Shown: piece by piece, positions 35,826-44,723 of the stretch
How the letters are laid out: each line of letters opens with the position of its first letter
Position numbering within the stretch: position 1 is the first letter of the stretch
Assembly: GCF_963681195.1 (NCBI RefSeq)
Contig: NZ_OY808997.1
Location: forward strand, 2,728,001 to 2,792,000
Reading direction: 5' to 3'
DNA: 64,000 nucleotides
Origin: Vibrio sp. 16
GTDB lineage: Bacteria > Pseudomonadota > Gammaproteobacteria > Enterobacterales > Vibrionaceae
Notes under the pieces: generated by a model
Databases searched by the model: none
What the model was told of the DNA's origin: nothing
Seen by the model: the letters and a program-made list of their open reading frames with translations, nothing else
Program-made: the position numbers and the translations under genes

Positions 35826-38800
35826 ATGAATAAGAAAATGACCCTACTTGCTGGTGCAATTAGTACTGTACTTAGCGGCGTCGCTACTGCTGATATTGGA
35901 GATATGAGCAAAGTACTTATTACCGAGTATGTTGAAGGCTCCGCACAGAATAAAGCTGTCGAAATCAGTAACACTGGTGCATCCGCTGTAACCTTTGAAG
36001 GTAATGATGGTGATTTAGCGCTGTACTTCAGTCGTTATAAAAATATGGTTCATAACAAGGACAAAATAAATGTTCTTAAAGATGTCACCATTGCACCAGG
36101 GAAAAGCATTGTTGTCGTTAATGGTGAAGCTGGTGCTGAGATTTTCCAATACATCGAACGCTTGGGTGGAGAAGGTGCAGCGGTTACAGCCGGTACGTAC
36201 GACCAGGCTAAGTACAATGCATTAACGTTTAATGGTGATGACGCAGTTTGGCTAGGTACCTCTTCAGCACAAAGTGATGTTCACGATATCTTTGGGATCT
36301 ACAGTGATTCTGATGCAGCTGATGACCCATGGGCAAACATGACCCTGAGACGCAAAGCTGGCACAGGGCCTAAAAATACTTACGATGCGAACGATTGGGA
36401 AGCGTTTCCTCAGAACGACTTTGGTGGACTAGGTGACCCAGTTGCGGTCAACAATGACCCAATAGCCCCGCCAGCAAATACCCCATGTGATGATGCAACG
36501 GATTTAGAAGAACAAACCATCGGTGCGGTACAAGGCGAGGGTAAGTTCTCTCCACTTATTACTGAAGGGTATGAGTCTGCCAAGCAATATAAAGTAACGG
36601 GTATTGTGTCTGCGGTGACGAGTTATCCTGCGAAGGGTTTTTACCTGTATGACAACGATGGTAATGACCTGACATCAGACGGTATTTTTGTGCCGACCGC
36701 TCAAGCCACTGATAGCATGATCGGTCAAAAAGTGTGTGTAGTAGCCAAAGTTAAAGAAAACTATGGTTTAACCCAGCTTGTTGCCGCTGATGATAAATGG
36801 CAAGTGATTGATGAAACGCCAGTTTCTGTCACGCCTGTTGAACTAAAACGCCATGCTGACGATACAACATTTGAATCTACGCTAGAACGTTACGAAGGTA
36901 TGCTGGTCAAGACTACTGCCGATATGGGTAAGACAGCTCAAGAGTTGGCTACCATTGACGCGCTTGTTGAGAAGGTGACGGTTGAACGTGACGCTGATGA
37001 AGACGAGGCTACATATCTAAAACGTCTAGATGAGGCAAAAGAAGCACGTCGCGATGAATTAATGGCAGTAAAACATGATATGCGAGTGTCACGTAGCTTT
37101 AGCTTCGATTACGATGCTTTCCGCAATAACATGGTTCTTGCATACAAGCGTCCAAACCCTCAGCCAAACCAAGACCATGTTGCAGGATCGATTGATTCTT
37201 TAGCTCAAGCGGCTGAAAACGATGACTTCCGTGTGATTCTTGAGTCTGACGGTAAAGCGCCAAATGGTGAGATTCCTTATTACCCAGAATTTAAACAAGA
37301 TCCACAGAAAAACTACGTTCGCATTAATGATAGCGTAGTGGGTTTAACGGGTGTTGTTGGTTACTCTTACGGTAACTTCAATATCATCGTGCCTAAAGCC
37401 CTAGAGTCTTCGCAGAACATTACGTTTGTCCACAATACAGATCGTACAGATGCACCAACCATCAACGAATCATACGGTGAGCATGGTTTCACCATTAAAG
37501 TGGCGACTCAGAACGTACTGAACTACTTCAACTCACCATATGGTGGTGCTGACAACAATTTCGGTGACAACCGCGGAGCAGAGTCCCAGCAAGAGTTTGA
37601 GCGTCAACAGGCCAAAATCGTTGAAGCGATTTACGGCTTGGATGCGGACATCTTGGGTGTGATGGAAGTTGAGAACAATGGTTTCGGTGACTTCAGTGCA
37701 ATCAATGAGCTACTTGCTGCCGTCAATGCCAAATACTACGACGAAGATTACGGCGATCGTAATAGACAGAACTCAATCCACAATCGCTATGTGTTTGTTG
37801 GGTTCGATAAGAACGGTGACGCGGTTCTTGATGAGCAAGATACAGTGGGTTCGGATGCGATCACGACAGGTGTTATCTACCGTCCTTCTAAAGTTTCAAT
37901 TATCACTGGTGAAGTGATTCCGATGCCAGAGCAGCACGCGCCAACGATCGTTGATGGCAATGGTGCGCCAATCTTGGATAAAAAAGGTGAAATTCGCGAA
38001 AGTGGCGACAACTATCAACGTCACAGTGTCGTAGCGACCTTTAAAGTGAATCATACGGGTAAGAAACTGTCTGTTGCTGTTAACCACTTTAAGTCTAAAG
38101 GTTCAACCTGTTACGAAGACTGGAAAGGCTGGGAAACGTGGAAGAATTTCGACCCTGAGAAGGACGATGTACGCAATGATGATTTCCAAGGTTCGTGTGA
38201 AAACTTCCGTGTTGCGGCTGCATACCATTTAGGTTCAGAGTTAGAAGATATTGCGGGTGATAAAGTCGTATTGGGTGATATGAACTCATATGCGAATGAA
38301 GATCCGATGCTAGTCCTAACAAGCAACCCGACTGGTAAAGCCATCTATGCATCAGAACATACCTACGTAGGCAAGACGCCATTTGAAAAAAATGGTCAGC
38401 GTATTGAGAAGACGTTTGGTTATTTGAACGCGGTCGATCTAAAAACGGAAGAAGGTAAAACTTCATGGAGCTATTCCTTCAATGATGAAGTTGGCTCGTT
38501 GGATCACATGCTGATTTCTCCTTCTCTACAAGGTCGTTTGGTAGATGCAACAGATTGGCACATCAATGCACCAGAATCGTCGTTGTATGACTATAACCAC
38601 AAATACAAGGGTGGCGACACCAATGAACCTAATCCGTTCTATGCTGAAACGCCTTTCCGCTCTTCTGACCATGATTCTGCCATCATCAGCCTAGGCTACA
38701 AATATGGCGAAGCGGGTGAAGTGCCAGTTTCTATCACCATGAAGAGTGGTCGAGCAGATATTGCATTCCCAGTATCAGCACAAGCGAAAGCGGGTGATAT

Positions 38801-39131
38801 TGCGGAAATCTCAATCTCGCCTCGTCCAACCGGTGTCACTCTGCCAAAGGTAACACTTGATGCCGATGGCGCTCAGACAGTGATGTTTGATGTGGCTGGC
38901 TTGGAAGCAGGTGATTACACCTTAACTATGCAGCTTAAAGGTGACAGAGATGCGGTTTCGCGCTCAACTTCAACGGTGATTGATTCGAAAACAATGACAG
39001 TGTCGATTGCAAAACGTGATTCAAGCAATGTGAAACCCGTCGCTCCAGAGTATGACGGCTCGGGTGGTAGCTTTGGTATTGGCGCGCTATTGACCATGTT
39101 TGGATTTGGTTTCTTGCGTCGTCGTCGCTAA
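35826..39131 (+). CDS. ExeM/Xds-like extracellular nuclease with GlyGly-CTERM tail
   Basis: 1101-residue secreted DNase. Signal peptide (cleaved near VATA), then a lamin-tail domain (about 24-190, VLITEYVEGSAQNKAVEI), an OB-fold region (about 245-540), an endonuclease/exonuclease/phosphatase domain (557-955), a beta domain, and a C-terminal GlyGly-CTERM tail ending FLRRRR. The metal and catalytic residues are all visible: Glu614 in GVMEVEN, His754 in VNHFKSK, Asp818 and Asn820 in GDMNSYANEDP, and Asp948-His949 in SSDHD. An extra charged, helical segment of about 50 residues lies at 362-417. Related proteins degrade extracellular DNA in Vibrio and Shewanella. Intact catalytic site, so active enzyme is likely. 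Confidence 0.92.
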   Translation: MNKKMTLLAGAISTVLSGVATADIGDMSKVLITEYVEGSAQNKAVEISNTGASAVTFEGNDGDLALYFSRYKNMVHNKDKINVLKDVTIAPGKSIVVVNGEAGAEIFQYIERLGGEGAAVTAGTYDQAKYNALTFNGDDAVWLGTSSAQSDVHDIFGIYSDSDAADDPWANMTLRRKAGTGPKNTYDANDWEAFPQNDFGGLGDPVAVNNDPIAPPANTPCDDATDLEEQTIGAVQGEGKFSPLITEGYESAKQYKVTGIVSAVTSYPAKGFYLYDNDGNDLTSDGIFVPTAQATDSMIGQKVCVVAKVKENYGLTQLVAADDKWQVIDETPVSVTPVELKRHADDTTFESTLERYEGMLVKTTADMGKTAQELATIDALVEKVTVERDADEDEATYLKRLDEAKEARRDELMAVKHDMRVSRSFSFDYDAFRNNMVLAYKRPNPQPNQDHVAGSIDSLAQAAENDDFRVILESDGKAPNGEIPYYPEFKQDPQKNYVRINDSVVGLTGVVGYSYGNFNIIVPKALESSQNITFVHNTDRTDAPTINESYGEHGFTIKVATQNVLNYFNSPYGGADNNFGDNRGAESQQEFERQQAKIVEAIYGLDADILGVMEVENNGFGDFSAINELLAAVNAKYYDEDYGDRNRQNSIHNRYVFVGFDKNGDAVLDEQDTVGSDAITTGVIYRPSKVSIITGEVIPMPEQHAPTIVDGNGAPILDKKGEIRESGDNYQRHSVVATFKVNHTGKKLSVAVNHFKSKGSTCYEDWKGWETWKNFDPEKDDVRNDDFQGSCENFRVAAAYHLGSELEDIAGDKVVLGDMNSYANEDPMLVLTSNPTGKAIYASEHTYVGKTPFEKNGQRIEKTFGYLNAVDLKTEEGKTSWSYSFNDEVGSLDHMLISPSLQGRLVDATDWHINAPESSLYDYNHKYKGGDTNEPNPFYAETPFRSSDHDSAIISLGYKYGEAGEVPVSITMKSGRADIAFPVSAQAKAGDIAEISISPRPTGVTLPKVTLDADGAQTVMFDVAGLEAGDYTLTMQLKGDRDAVSRSTSTVIDSKTMTVSIAKRDSSNVKPVAPEYDGSGGSFGIGALLTMFGFGFLRRRR

Positions 39132-39142
39132 CGGTTCGACAT

Positions 39143-39175
39143 GGGGGCTAGTGTTTTGCACTAGCCCCCTTTTTA
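39143..39175 (+). terminator. Strong intrinsic terminator after the first ExeM-like gene
   Basis: An 11-bp perfect stem GGGGGCTAGTG/CACTAGCCCCC with a 5-base loop, followed by TTTTTATT, begins 12 bases after the stop codon. Confidence 0.93.
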
Positions 39176-39247
39176 TTGCTGAAAAACAGAGTATTCGCTC
39201 TATTTGGCATGTTGAGTCATTAATTTTGTTACCAGTGAGTGTTAACA

Positions 39248-42190
39248 ATGAAAAAAAGTATTTTAGCAGTCGCCATCAGTCTGGTTGCTGCTCCTGTGGT
39301 ACAGGCAAATGTTCTGATTACCGAAGTGGTGGAAAACGGCAATGATAAAGCCGTTGAGATCTATAACAATGGTTCTGTATCCGTCGATTTGTCTCAGTAT
39401 TCTATTGTTCAATATAACAACCAAACGGGCTCTAACCCGCTAACAACAGAGTTCCCACTTGCAGGAAATTTGGGAGCTGGTGAAGTGTATGTTGTGGCCC
39501 ATAGTCAGTTAGCGGGAAAACTTCCCGCTGTTGTCGATCAAGTTGAAGCTCTCGCTTTCAACGGGAAAGGCGGCGATGCTGTGGCGCTTGCGAAAAATGG
39601 GGTAAATATCGATCTTGTTGGGCATCTCGGTTCGGATGCAACAGATGTCTTTGAAGATTCTTCTCTACAGCGTATTAGCCCAAGCATGCCATCCATGTCT
39701 TTTGAAGCCAGTGAGTGGAAAAATGCCGGTGATGGAAACTACGAGGGGCTAGGAAGCGTGGATGGTGTGACTCCGCCTACTCCAGACCCAGATCCGACAC
39801 CTGATCCCGACCCTGAGCCTTCTCCAGCTTCTTTAATTGGTGAACTACAGGGGAGCTCATGGGCATCTCCTTACACGGATCCTCTGAATGGCAAGTTTGT
39901 ATCAGATGAAGTGTTTACTGTTGTTGGTGTAATCACCGCGATACAGAGCACGGAGATCGCTCAAGGTGAACGTATCGGTTTCTTTATGCAGGATGAGACG
40001 CCTGATAACGACGCGCAAACTTCTGACGGTATCTTTGTCGTTGCAGATGTCACCGGGTTAAAAGTTGGCGATAAAGTCGAAGTCATGGGTCCTGTAGAAG
40101 AGTACTTTGGTTGGACACAGATTCCAGCGAATGACGTCAAGACCATTGGTACGGGGTCAATTACTGCCACTGATTTTACGGAGCTATCCAGTGACAAGGA
40201 GTTTGATTTCACCCTCGAGCGCCATGAAGGCATGTTAATCAACATAAACTCGATGTTAGATATGCGAGTTTCTCGAAGCTACAGTTTGGATGAAGAGGCT
40301 CAGCGCTACAATATGGTGCTCAGTCGAGGCCAAGCAAGCGTCCACCCTAACCAGAGTTTTTTCCCGGCATCAGATGATGCGGCTAAAGCTGCAGATTGTA
40401 ATGAAGACTTCCGAGTCGTTGTGGAATCGTTTGACAAAGACACGAGTGGTGCACCTGCTTGGTACCCAGATTTTGCTAAGAGTGATGCTGACCAAAATGG
40501 TTCCACGGATGACTATATTCGCGTAGGAGACCGTGCGAATCAGTTGCAAGGCGTCTTGGGTTACTCGTACTCAGACTATCGTCTTTATGTGACCGAGCCT
40601 GCTCACAATGGAACGTTTGTGGCTAATGGGAACAGTCGTCAGGATAAACCTAGTCTCAAGAGTGGGGATATTAAACTGGCGACCTTTAATACGGGTGGCT
40701 ACTTAAATAGCCCCTTTGGTGGCGAAGCCAACTTAGCCAATGATGGAATGTTGATTGAAACGACCGTTGATACAGCGCAGTTTGAAGTTCAGACATCAAA
40801 ATTGGTTAGTGCTTTGATCGCCTTAGATGCCGATGTCGTTGGCTTAATGGAAGTTGAGAACAATGGTTTGTCTACCTCTTCAGCTATCGGTCAGTTAGTC
40901 AGCGAGCTCAACAAAAACCTAGATGAAGCGAATCATTACCACATTGCCAGTGCGCAAGGGCTTGAGCAGTTCGGTGAACTGACATCGGCCAATTATTTGA
41001 TTTTTAAAGCCAGCAAAGTAGGGCTTGAGTCCTTAAAAGTGGTTGAAATGCCTAAGCAAGTTTCTTCTGAAAAGCTTGCTGCACAAGCCGCCAGTCTTAT
41101 TGCAACCTTTAATTTTAAAGATCGCGATGAAACGTTAACTGTAGCAGTAAGTGATTTTGTTGATAGACAACAGAGTTGCCTTGAAAACAGTAGCAATGCT
41201 AAACAAGGCCAATGCGCAGAATTACGAGTATCGGCCGCTGATTATCTAGGTCAGCAGTTACAAGACGTATCGGGTGAAAAAGTCATTTTGGGTAGTTTCA
41301 ATGCTTACCTAAATGAAGACCCAATATCGGTCTTGACCAATCGTGATGACGTTCCTGAAACTCATGAAATCAAAGCCGCGTCTTTTACCCTCATAGACGA
41401 TGACCCGCTTCATGGCGAAAATGGAAAGGTCATCGATACCTTTTATGGTTATGAAAATGTGTTGGCTATTCTCGATTCGAAGGGCTACAACACCGTCAAT
41501 CGTGATGGACAAGGGAGTTTCGACTACATTCTAACCTCACCGGGTTTGAAGTCTTTGGTGGTTGATGCGAAGCAGTGGAATATCAACGCTGGTGAAGCAA
41601 GTGTATTGGCGTATGATCATAGTTTGGGCCAACAGTACCAAGACGTTTATCGCGCCGCGGTTCATGACCCAGTTGTCATTTCTATTGCTTTTGATGGTAA
41701 ACCTTTAGAGCCAATCGATCCTATTTATCCTATAGACCCAGACCAACCTATTGTTCCTGGAACGCCCGTAAAACTGCCCTTTGAGCCGATCAATGAGCCT
41801 AGAATACCTGCGCCTTCAGTGGGTAAGAGCTTTAAATACTTTGTTGATTTGACCCAAGCAAATGGCACCCATCTAAAAGTGGGTGATGAAGTTTCGGTTT
41901 CAATTAGTGACGCCATTTCAACTTATGTAGCGACGTCTTCGAGAGTTGCCAAAGATAGCCTGGACGCATATGAGATTGCACTAGGCTGGACTGAAGTGAG
42001 CTTCTCCGAAGGGTTAGAACTCGGGGAATACAGTGTTAGAACAACAATCGCTGGTGAAGTGATTCAGTCTGATCGTATCAATGTCGTAGAAGCAACAAGA
42101 GATGATAGTGAAGATGCTGGTAGTACTGGGGGCGTTGGACTACTCGCTTTATTTGGTCTGGGATTCTTGCGTCGCAAGTTCAAAGCGTAA
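39248..42190 (+). CDS. ExeM-like paralogue with degenerate nuclease active site
   Basis: 980-residue secreted protein of the same design as its neighbour: signal peptide (MKKSILAVAISLVAAPVVQA), lamin-tail domain (20-180), a Pro-Asp-rich linker, an OB-fold region, a nuclease-like domain and a GlyGly-CTERM tail (GSTGGVGLLALFGLGFLRRK). The nuclease motifs have decayed. The NHFK histidine is Asp636, the GDMN aspartate is Ser683, SLDHM has become SFDYI, and the SSDHD motif reads AAVHD with Val805. GLMEVENNG and the Asn of motif GSFN remain. The reading frame is intact, so it is a probable pseudoenzyme, perhaps a DNA-binding partner, and not a broken gene. The frame extends to a GTG at 39239; ATG 39248 begins the signal peptide. 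Confidence 0.88.
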   Translation: MKKSILAVAISLVAAPVVQANVLITEVVENGNDKAVEIYNNGSVSVDLSQYSIVQYNNQTGSNPLTTEFPLAGNLGAGEVYVVAHSQLAGKLPAVVDQVEALAFNGKGGDAVALAKNGVNIDLVGHLGSDATDVFEDSSLQRISPSMPSMSFEASEWKNAGDGNYEGLGSVDGVTPPTPDPDPTPDPDPEPSPASLIGELQGSSWASPYTDPLNGKFVSDEVFTVVGVITAIQSTEIAQGERIGFFMQDETPDNDAQTSDGIFVVADVTGLKVGDKVEVMGPVEEYFGWTQIPANDVKTIGTGSITATDFTELSSDKEFDFTLERHEGMLININSMLDMRVSRSYSLDEEAQRYNMVLSRGQASVHPNQSFFPASDDAAKAADCNEDFRVVVESFDKDTSGAPAWYPDFAKSDADQNGSTDDYIRVGDRANQLQGVLGYSYSDYRLYVTEPAHNGTFVANGNSRQDKPSLKSGDIKLATFNTGGYLNSPFGGEANLANDGMLIETTVDTAQFEVQTSKLVSALIALDADVVGLMEVENNGLSTSSAIGQLVSELNKNLDEANHYHIASAQGLEQFGELTSANYLIFKASKVGLESLKVVEMPKQVSSEKLAAQAASLIATFNFKDRDETLTVAVSDFVDRQQSCLENSSNAKQGQCAELRVSAADYLGQQLQDVSGEKVILGSFNAYLNEDPISVLTNRDDVPETHEIKAASFTLIDDDPLHGENGKVIDTFYGYENVLAILDSKGYNTVNRDGQGSFDYILTSPGLKSLVVDAKQWNINAGEASVLAYDHSLGQQYQDVYRAAVHDPVVISIAFDGKPLEPIDPIYPIDPDQPIVPGTPVKLPFEPINEPRIPAPSVGKSFKYFVDLTQANGTHLKVGDEVSVSISDAISTYVATSSRVAKDSLDAYEIALGWTEVSFSEGLELGEYSVRTTIAGEVIQSDRINVVEATRDDSEDAGSTGGVGLLALFGLGFLRRKFKA

Positions 42191-42211
42191 TTGGTTACCA
42201 TAATTAGGAGA

Positions 42212-42229
42212 GGGGGGATTTCTCCCCCC
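42212..42229 (+). promoter_or_regulatory. G/C-tract hairpin between Shine-Dalgarno and start codon of the endonuclease I gene
   Basis: GGGGGGA (42212-42218) pairs with TCCCCCC (42223-42229) around a TTTC loop. A good AGGAG lies just before it at 42206-42210, 30 bases from the ATG at 42241. If the hairpin forms, the effective spacing shortens to about 12 bases. It could equally be a terminator lacking its U-tract. Confidence 0.5.
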
Positions 42230-42240
42230 GAATCAAAGTC

Positions 42241-43137
42241 ATGAGAAAAACACTATTCACTTTATTAATGATGAGCACCTTTGGTGCCTCTGCCGCTTAT
42301 GAACAAGCGCATGATCCTCATGTGGTTGGAGGGATTCCGTCAATCACTTGCCAGACTGACATCGTTGAGCCACCCGTACCGCCAGGAGAGATCCATAACC
42401 CTAATGGCTATTACGATAGTGCCATTGGTAAAAGCGGGCCAGAACTGAAAGCGGCGCTCAATGCGATTATATCCACAGGGATTACTCAGTTGCCTTACTC
42501 TTCAAGCAGCTTTGACGTTTGGGATGCTCTGGATATTACCGATGAAGATCCGAACAACAGTAGCAACGTGATCTTGATGTACACCGGGCGCTCACAAGAG
42601 AAAGGACAAAAATCGGGTCAAGGCAGTTTAGGTCAAGACAACTGGAACCGTGAACACACCTATCCTAAGTCAAATGGAGGCTTTAACGATAAGCGCGCGG
42701 CGGCATACACGGACATCCATCATTTAAGACCGACGGATGAAAGCGTTAATGGGGCGCGAGGAAACCTAGAGTTTGATGAAGGGGGCACCGAGTTAACAGA
42801 AGCGCCAGGTAACAGAAGAGATGGCGACTCATTTGAACCACGTGATGAGGTAAAAGGTGATGTTGCACGTATGATGTTCTACATGGCAACGCGCTATGAA
42901 GGAAAAGACAATAGTGATGCGTCTAACCCTGATTTAGAGCTTGTCTCTTCAGTGACTGACAACGGTACAGCTTTGGGTAATGTTTGTATTTTGCTTGAGT
43001 GGAACAAACTGGACGGCGTCGATGATTTTGAATTTGAGAGAAATACCAAGATTCAAAACATTCAAGGTAACCGAAATCCATTTGTCGATAATCCACATTG
43101 GGCAGATAGCATCTTTGCTAAAGATTGTGTTCAGTAG
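42241..43137 (+). CDS. Secreted endonuclease I family nuclease
   Basis: 298-residue exported DNase with signal peptide MRKTLFTLLMMSTFGASA. The beta-beta-alpha-metal core is clear: WNREHTYPKSNGGF with the catalytic histidine, followed by DIHHLRPTDESVNGARGN, as in E. coli EndA and the Vibrio Dns. It is longer than Dns and has an N-terminal extension of about 60 residues with PPVPPG, closer to the secreted Bacillus-type members. It is the last gene of the nuclease island, 50 bases after the degenerate paralogue. Together with the large nucleases it would cleave extracellular DNA to small pieces. Confidence 0.92.
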   Translation: MRKTLFTLLMMSTFGASAAYEQAHDPHVVGGIPSITCQTDIVEPPVPPGEIHNPNGYYDSAIGKSGPELKAALNAIISTGITQLPYSSSSFDVWDALDITDEDPNNSSNVILMYTGRSQEKGQKSGQGSLGQDNWNREHTYPKSNGGFNDKRAAAYTDIHHLRPTDESVNGARGNLEFDEGGTELTEAPGNRRDGDSFEPRDEVKGDVARMMFYMATRYEGKDNSDASNPDLELVSSVTDNGTALGNVCILLEWNKLDGVDDFEFERNTKIQNIQGNRNPFVDNPHWADSIFAKDCVQ

Positions 43138-43158
43138 CGATCTTTATAGTTAGATTTT

Positions 43159-43187
43159 AAAAGAGCCAACAAACGTTGGCTCTTTTT
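43159..43187. terminator. Bidirectional terminator after the endonuclease I gene
   Basis: AAAGAGCCAAC/GTTGGCTCTTT, an 11-bp perfect stem with loop AAAC, with a T-run to the right and an A-run to the left. It sits between two convergent genes. Confidence 0.92.
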
Positions 43188-43553
43188 TTATAGGTATTGG
43201 TCTTCTTCTAGGCATCGCTGTTGGTCAAAGTGATCATAGCGACCTTTAGGGCCTTTAAAGTGAATGTTCACCACCATACCTTTGTCTACGAAGTAGCGCA
43301 GGTTATCGCAGGAGACTTCACGACCAATTTTCTTAATTGCTGTCGCATTCCACTGGTATCTCGATGGCAGTGTCTGCACTAAAGAGATAACGCCAGACTC
43401 ATCGACAGTCAAATCATCAACACCTGCGAGTGCAGTGCGAGCTTCTTCAATGGTTTGTTTATCTGCTGTTGGTGTTGGAACATCTGACGTTGATTGACAA
43501 CCAACCAGTGCGAGCGAAGCCACTAGGCTTGCGACGATTGCATTAAATTTCAT
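43188..43553 (-). CDS. Small putative lipoprotein, function unknown
   Basis: 121-residue protein with a lipoprotein signal: a hydrophobic stretch VASLVASLALVGCQS with the lipobox LVGC, so Cys19 is the likely lipidated residue. The remainder is mostly polar, with two further cysteines (near 80 and 113) that could form a disulfide. I recognise no named domain. It is convergent with the nuclease island and isolated on the minus strand, so nothing in its context assigns a role. Confidence 0.8.
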   Translation of the reverse strand: MKFNAIVASLVASLALVGCQSTSDVPTPTADKQTIEEARTALAGVDDLTVDESGVISLVQTLPSRYQWNATAIKKIGREVSCDNLRYFVDKGMVVNIHFKGPKGRYDHFDQQRCLEEDQYL

Positions 43554-43775
43554 TATATTTCTCTGTAACTATTTGTTGTGTATCTGCTTTTATTAGCAGC
43601 TCAATCATATGATAGATTTGCGGTGTGTATCTAATGCTTGTTTGTATTTATTTTAATTATCGTTATCTGGAGCAAGTTTAAGAACATATTGCCCGATCGA
43701 TTATTACTTGCCTTTCTATCTTCTTATTGCACAATACCGCTCCTAACTTCGAAATACTTAGTGCTTGTTTCTGCC

Positions 43776-44354
43776 ATGCTGTTGATTATCGATAATTACG
43801 ACTCGTTTACTTACAACCTCTATCAGTACTTCTGTGAGTTGGGGGCTGATGTGCAAGTGGTACGTAATGATGAAATTGATATTGCCGGTATTGAAGCGTT
43901 AGCGCCTTCGCACTTGGTTATCTCGCCTGGGCCGTGTACCCCTAATGAGGCGGGTATCTCGTTGCAAGCGATAGAACATTTCGCGGGGCAATTACCCATT
44001 CTGGGAGTTTGCTTAGGGCATCAAGCCATCGCGCAAGTTTTTGGTGGTGAAGTGGTGCGCGCTCGGCAAGTGATGCACGGTAAAACCTCGCCTATTCGAC
44101 ACAATGGACGAAGTGTATTTACTGGTTTGAACAATCCACTCACCGTGACCCGATACCACTCGTTGGTGGTGAAAAATGGCACTCTACCCGACTGTTTTGA
44201 GTTAACTGCTTGGACTGAGTTTGAAGATGGTTCTATGGATGAGATTATGGGCTATCAACATAAGACCTTACCGATAGATGCGGTCCAGTTTCATCCAGAA
44301 TCGATCAAAACGGAGCAGGGACATGAACTGCTCGCCAACTTTCTGAAGCGATAA
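43776..44354 (+). CDS. pabA: Aminodeoxychorismate/anthranilate synthase component II
   Basis: Glutamine amidotransferase of 192 residues that supplies ammonia to make aminodeoxychorismate for folate, or anthranilate. Class I amidotransferase motifs: [14 protein letters not shown] at the start, [16 protein letters not shown], the catalytic cysteine in [15 protein letters not shown], and the histidine and glutamate in [11 protein letters not shown]. The start [10 protein letters not shown] at 43776 is chosen over an open frame back to 43638, because upstream residues do not belong to the family. It is upstream of argD; the pabA-argD order is known in enterobacteria, but a 369-base gap suggests separate promoters. 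Confidence 0.93.
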   Translation: MLLIIDNYDSFTYNLYQYFCELGADVQVVRNDEIDIAGIEALAPSHLVISPGPCTPNEAGISLQAIEHFAGQLPILGVCLGHQAIAQVFGGEVVRARQVMHGKTSPIRHNGRSVFTGLNNPLTVTRYHSLVVKNGTLPDCFELTAWTEFEDGSMDEIMGYQHKTLPIDAVQFHPESIKTEQGHELLANFLKR

Positions 44355-44723
44355 ACCCTGACTGGGATCACCTTTCTTAACATTTCTTTCATAATTAAAG
44401 CGGCGAATATTCTGTGAAAAACTATTCGCAGCCTATGTCATTGTTACCTTTCAGCCCTTGCTATGCCTATGCTTAATCAGAGCTTATCTTTGTTATAAGA
44501 ATATATTGCTTCATAAAACGAGTAGCATCGTGCATAAATACTCACACATGATGGGAATTCGGCTTTTTCAGTGTGGATAAAAAGCATAAATCACTATTGA
44601 AAAGGTTAATTGTTTGTAAATACAATGCCGTAATTGCTTAAAAGCAAAACAATATCTTATTTCATTGAATGGAAGTAAGGACAACATATTCGCTATGCAT
44701 GCGGTATCGAGAGGGAATGTGCA
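44355..44723. other. 369-base gap upstream of argD/astC
   Basis: No gene seen. It should hold the promoter of the argD-astA-astD run. Two ARG-like boxes are visible, TGAAAAACTATTCG (44415-44428) and TGCATAAATACTCA (44531-44544). Confidence 0.55.
44531..44544. promoter_or_regulatory. ARG-like box upstream of argD/astC
   Basis: TGCAT-AAAT-ACTCA matches the ArgR pattern TGAAT-W4-ATTCA at eight of ten specified bases with a perfect AT centre. A weaker one lies at 44415-44428. Control of argD/ast by ArgR would be expected. Confidence 0.45.

Noticed and set aside
42212..42229. G6 and C6 tracts as a phase-variation switch
   Set aside because: Six-base tracts are short for slippage and lie outside the coding region. 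The hairpin explanation is simpler.
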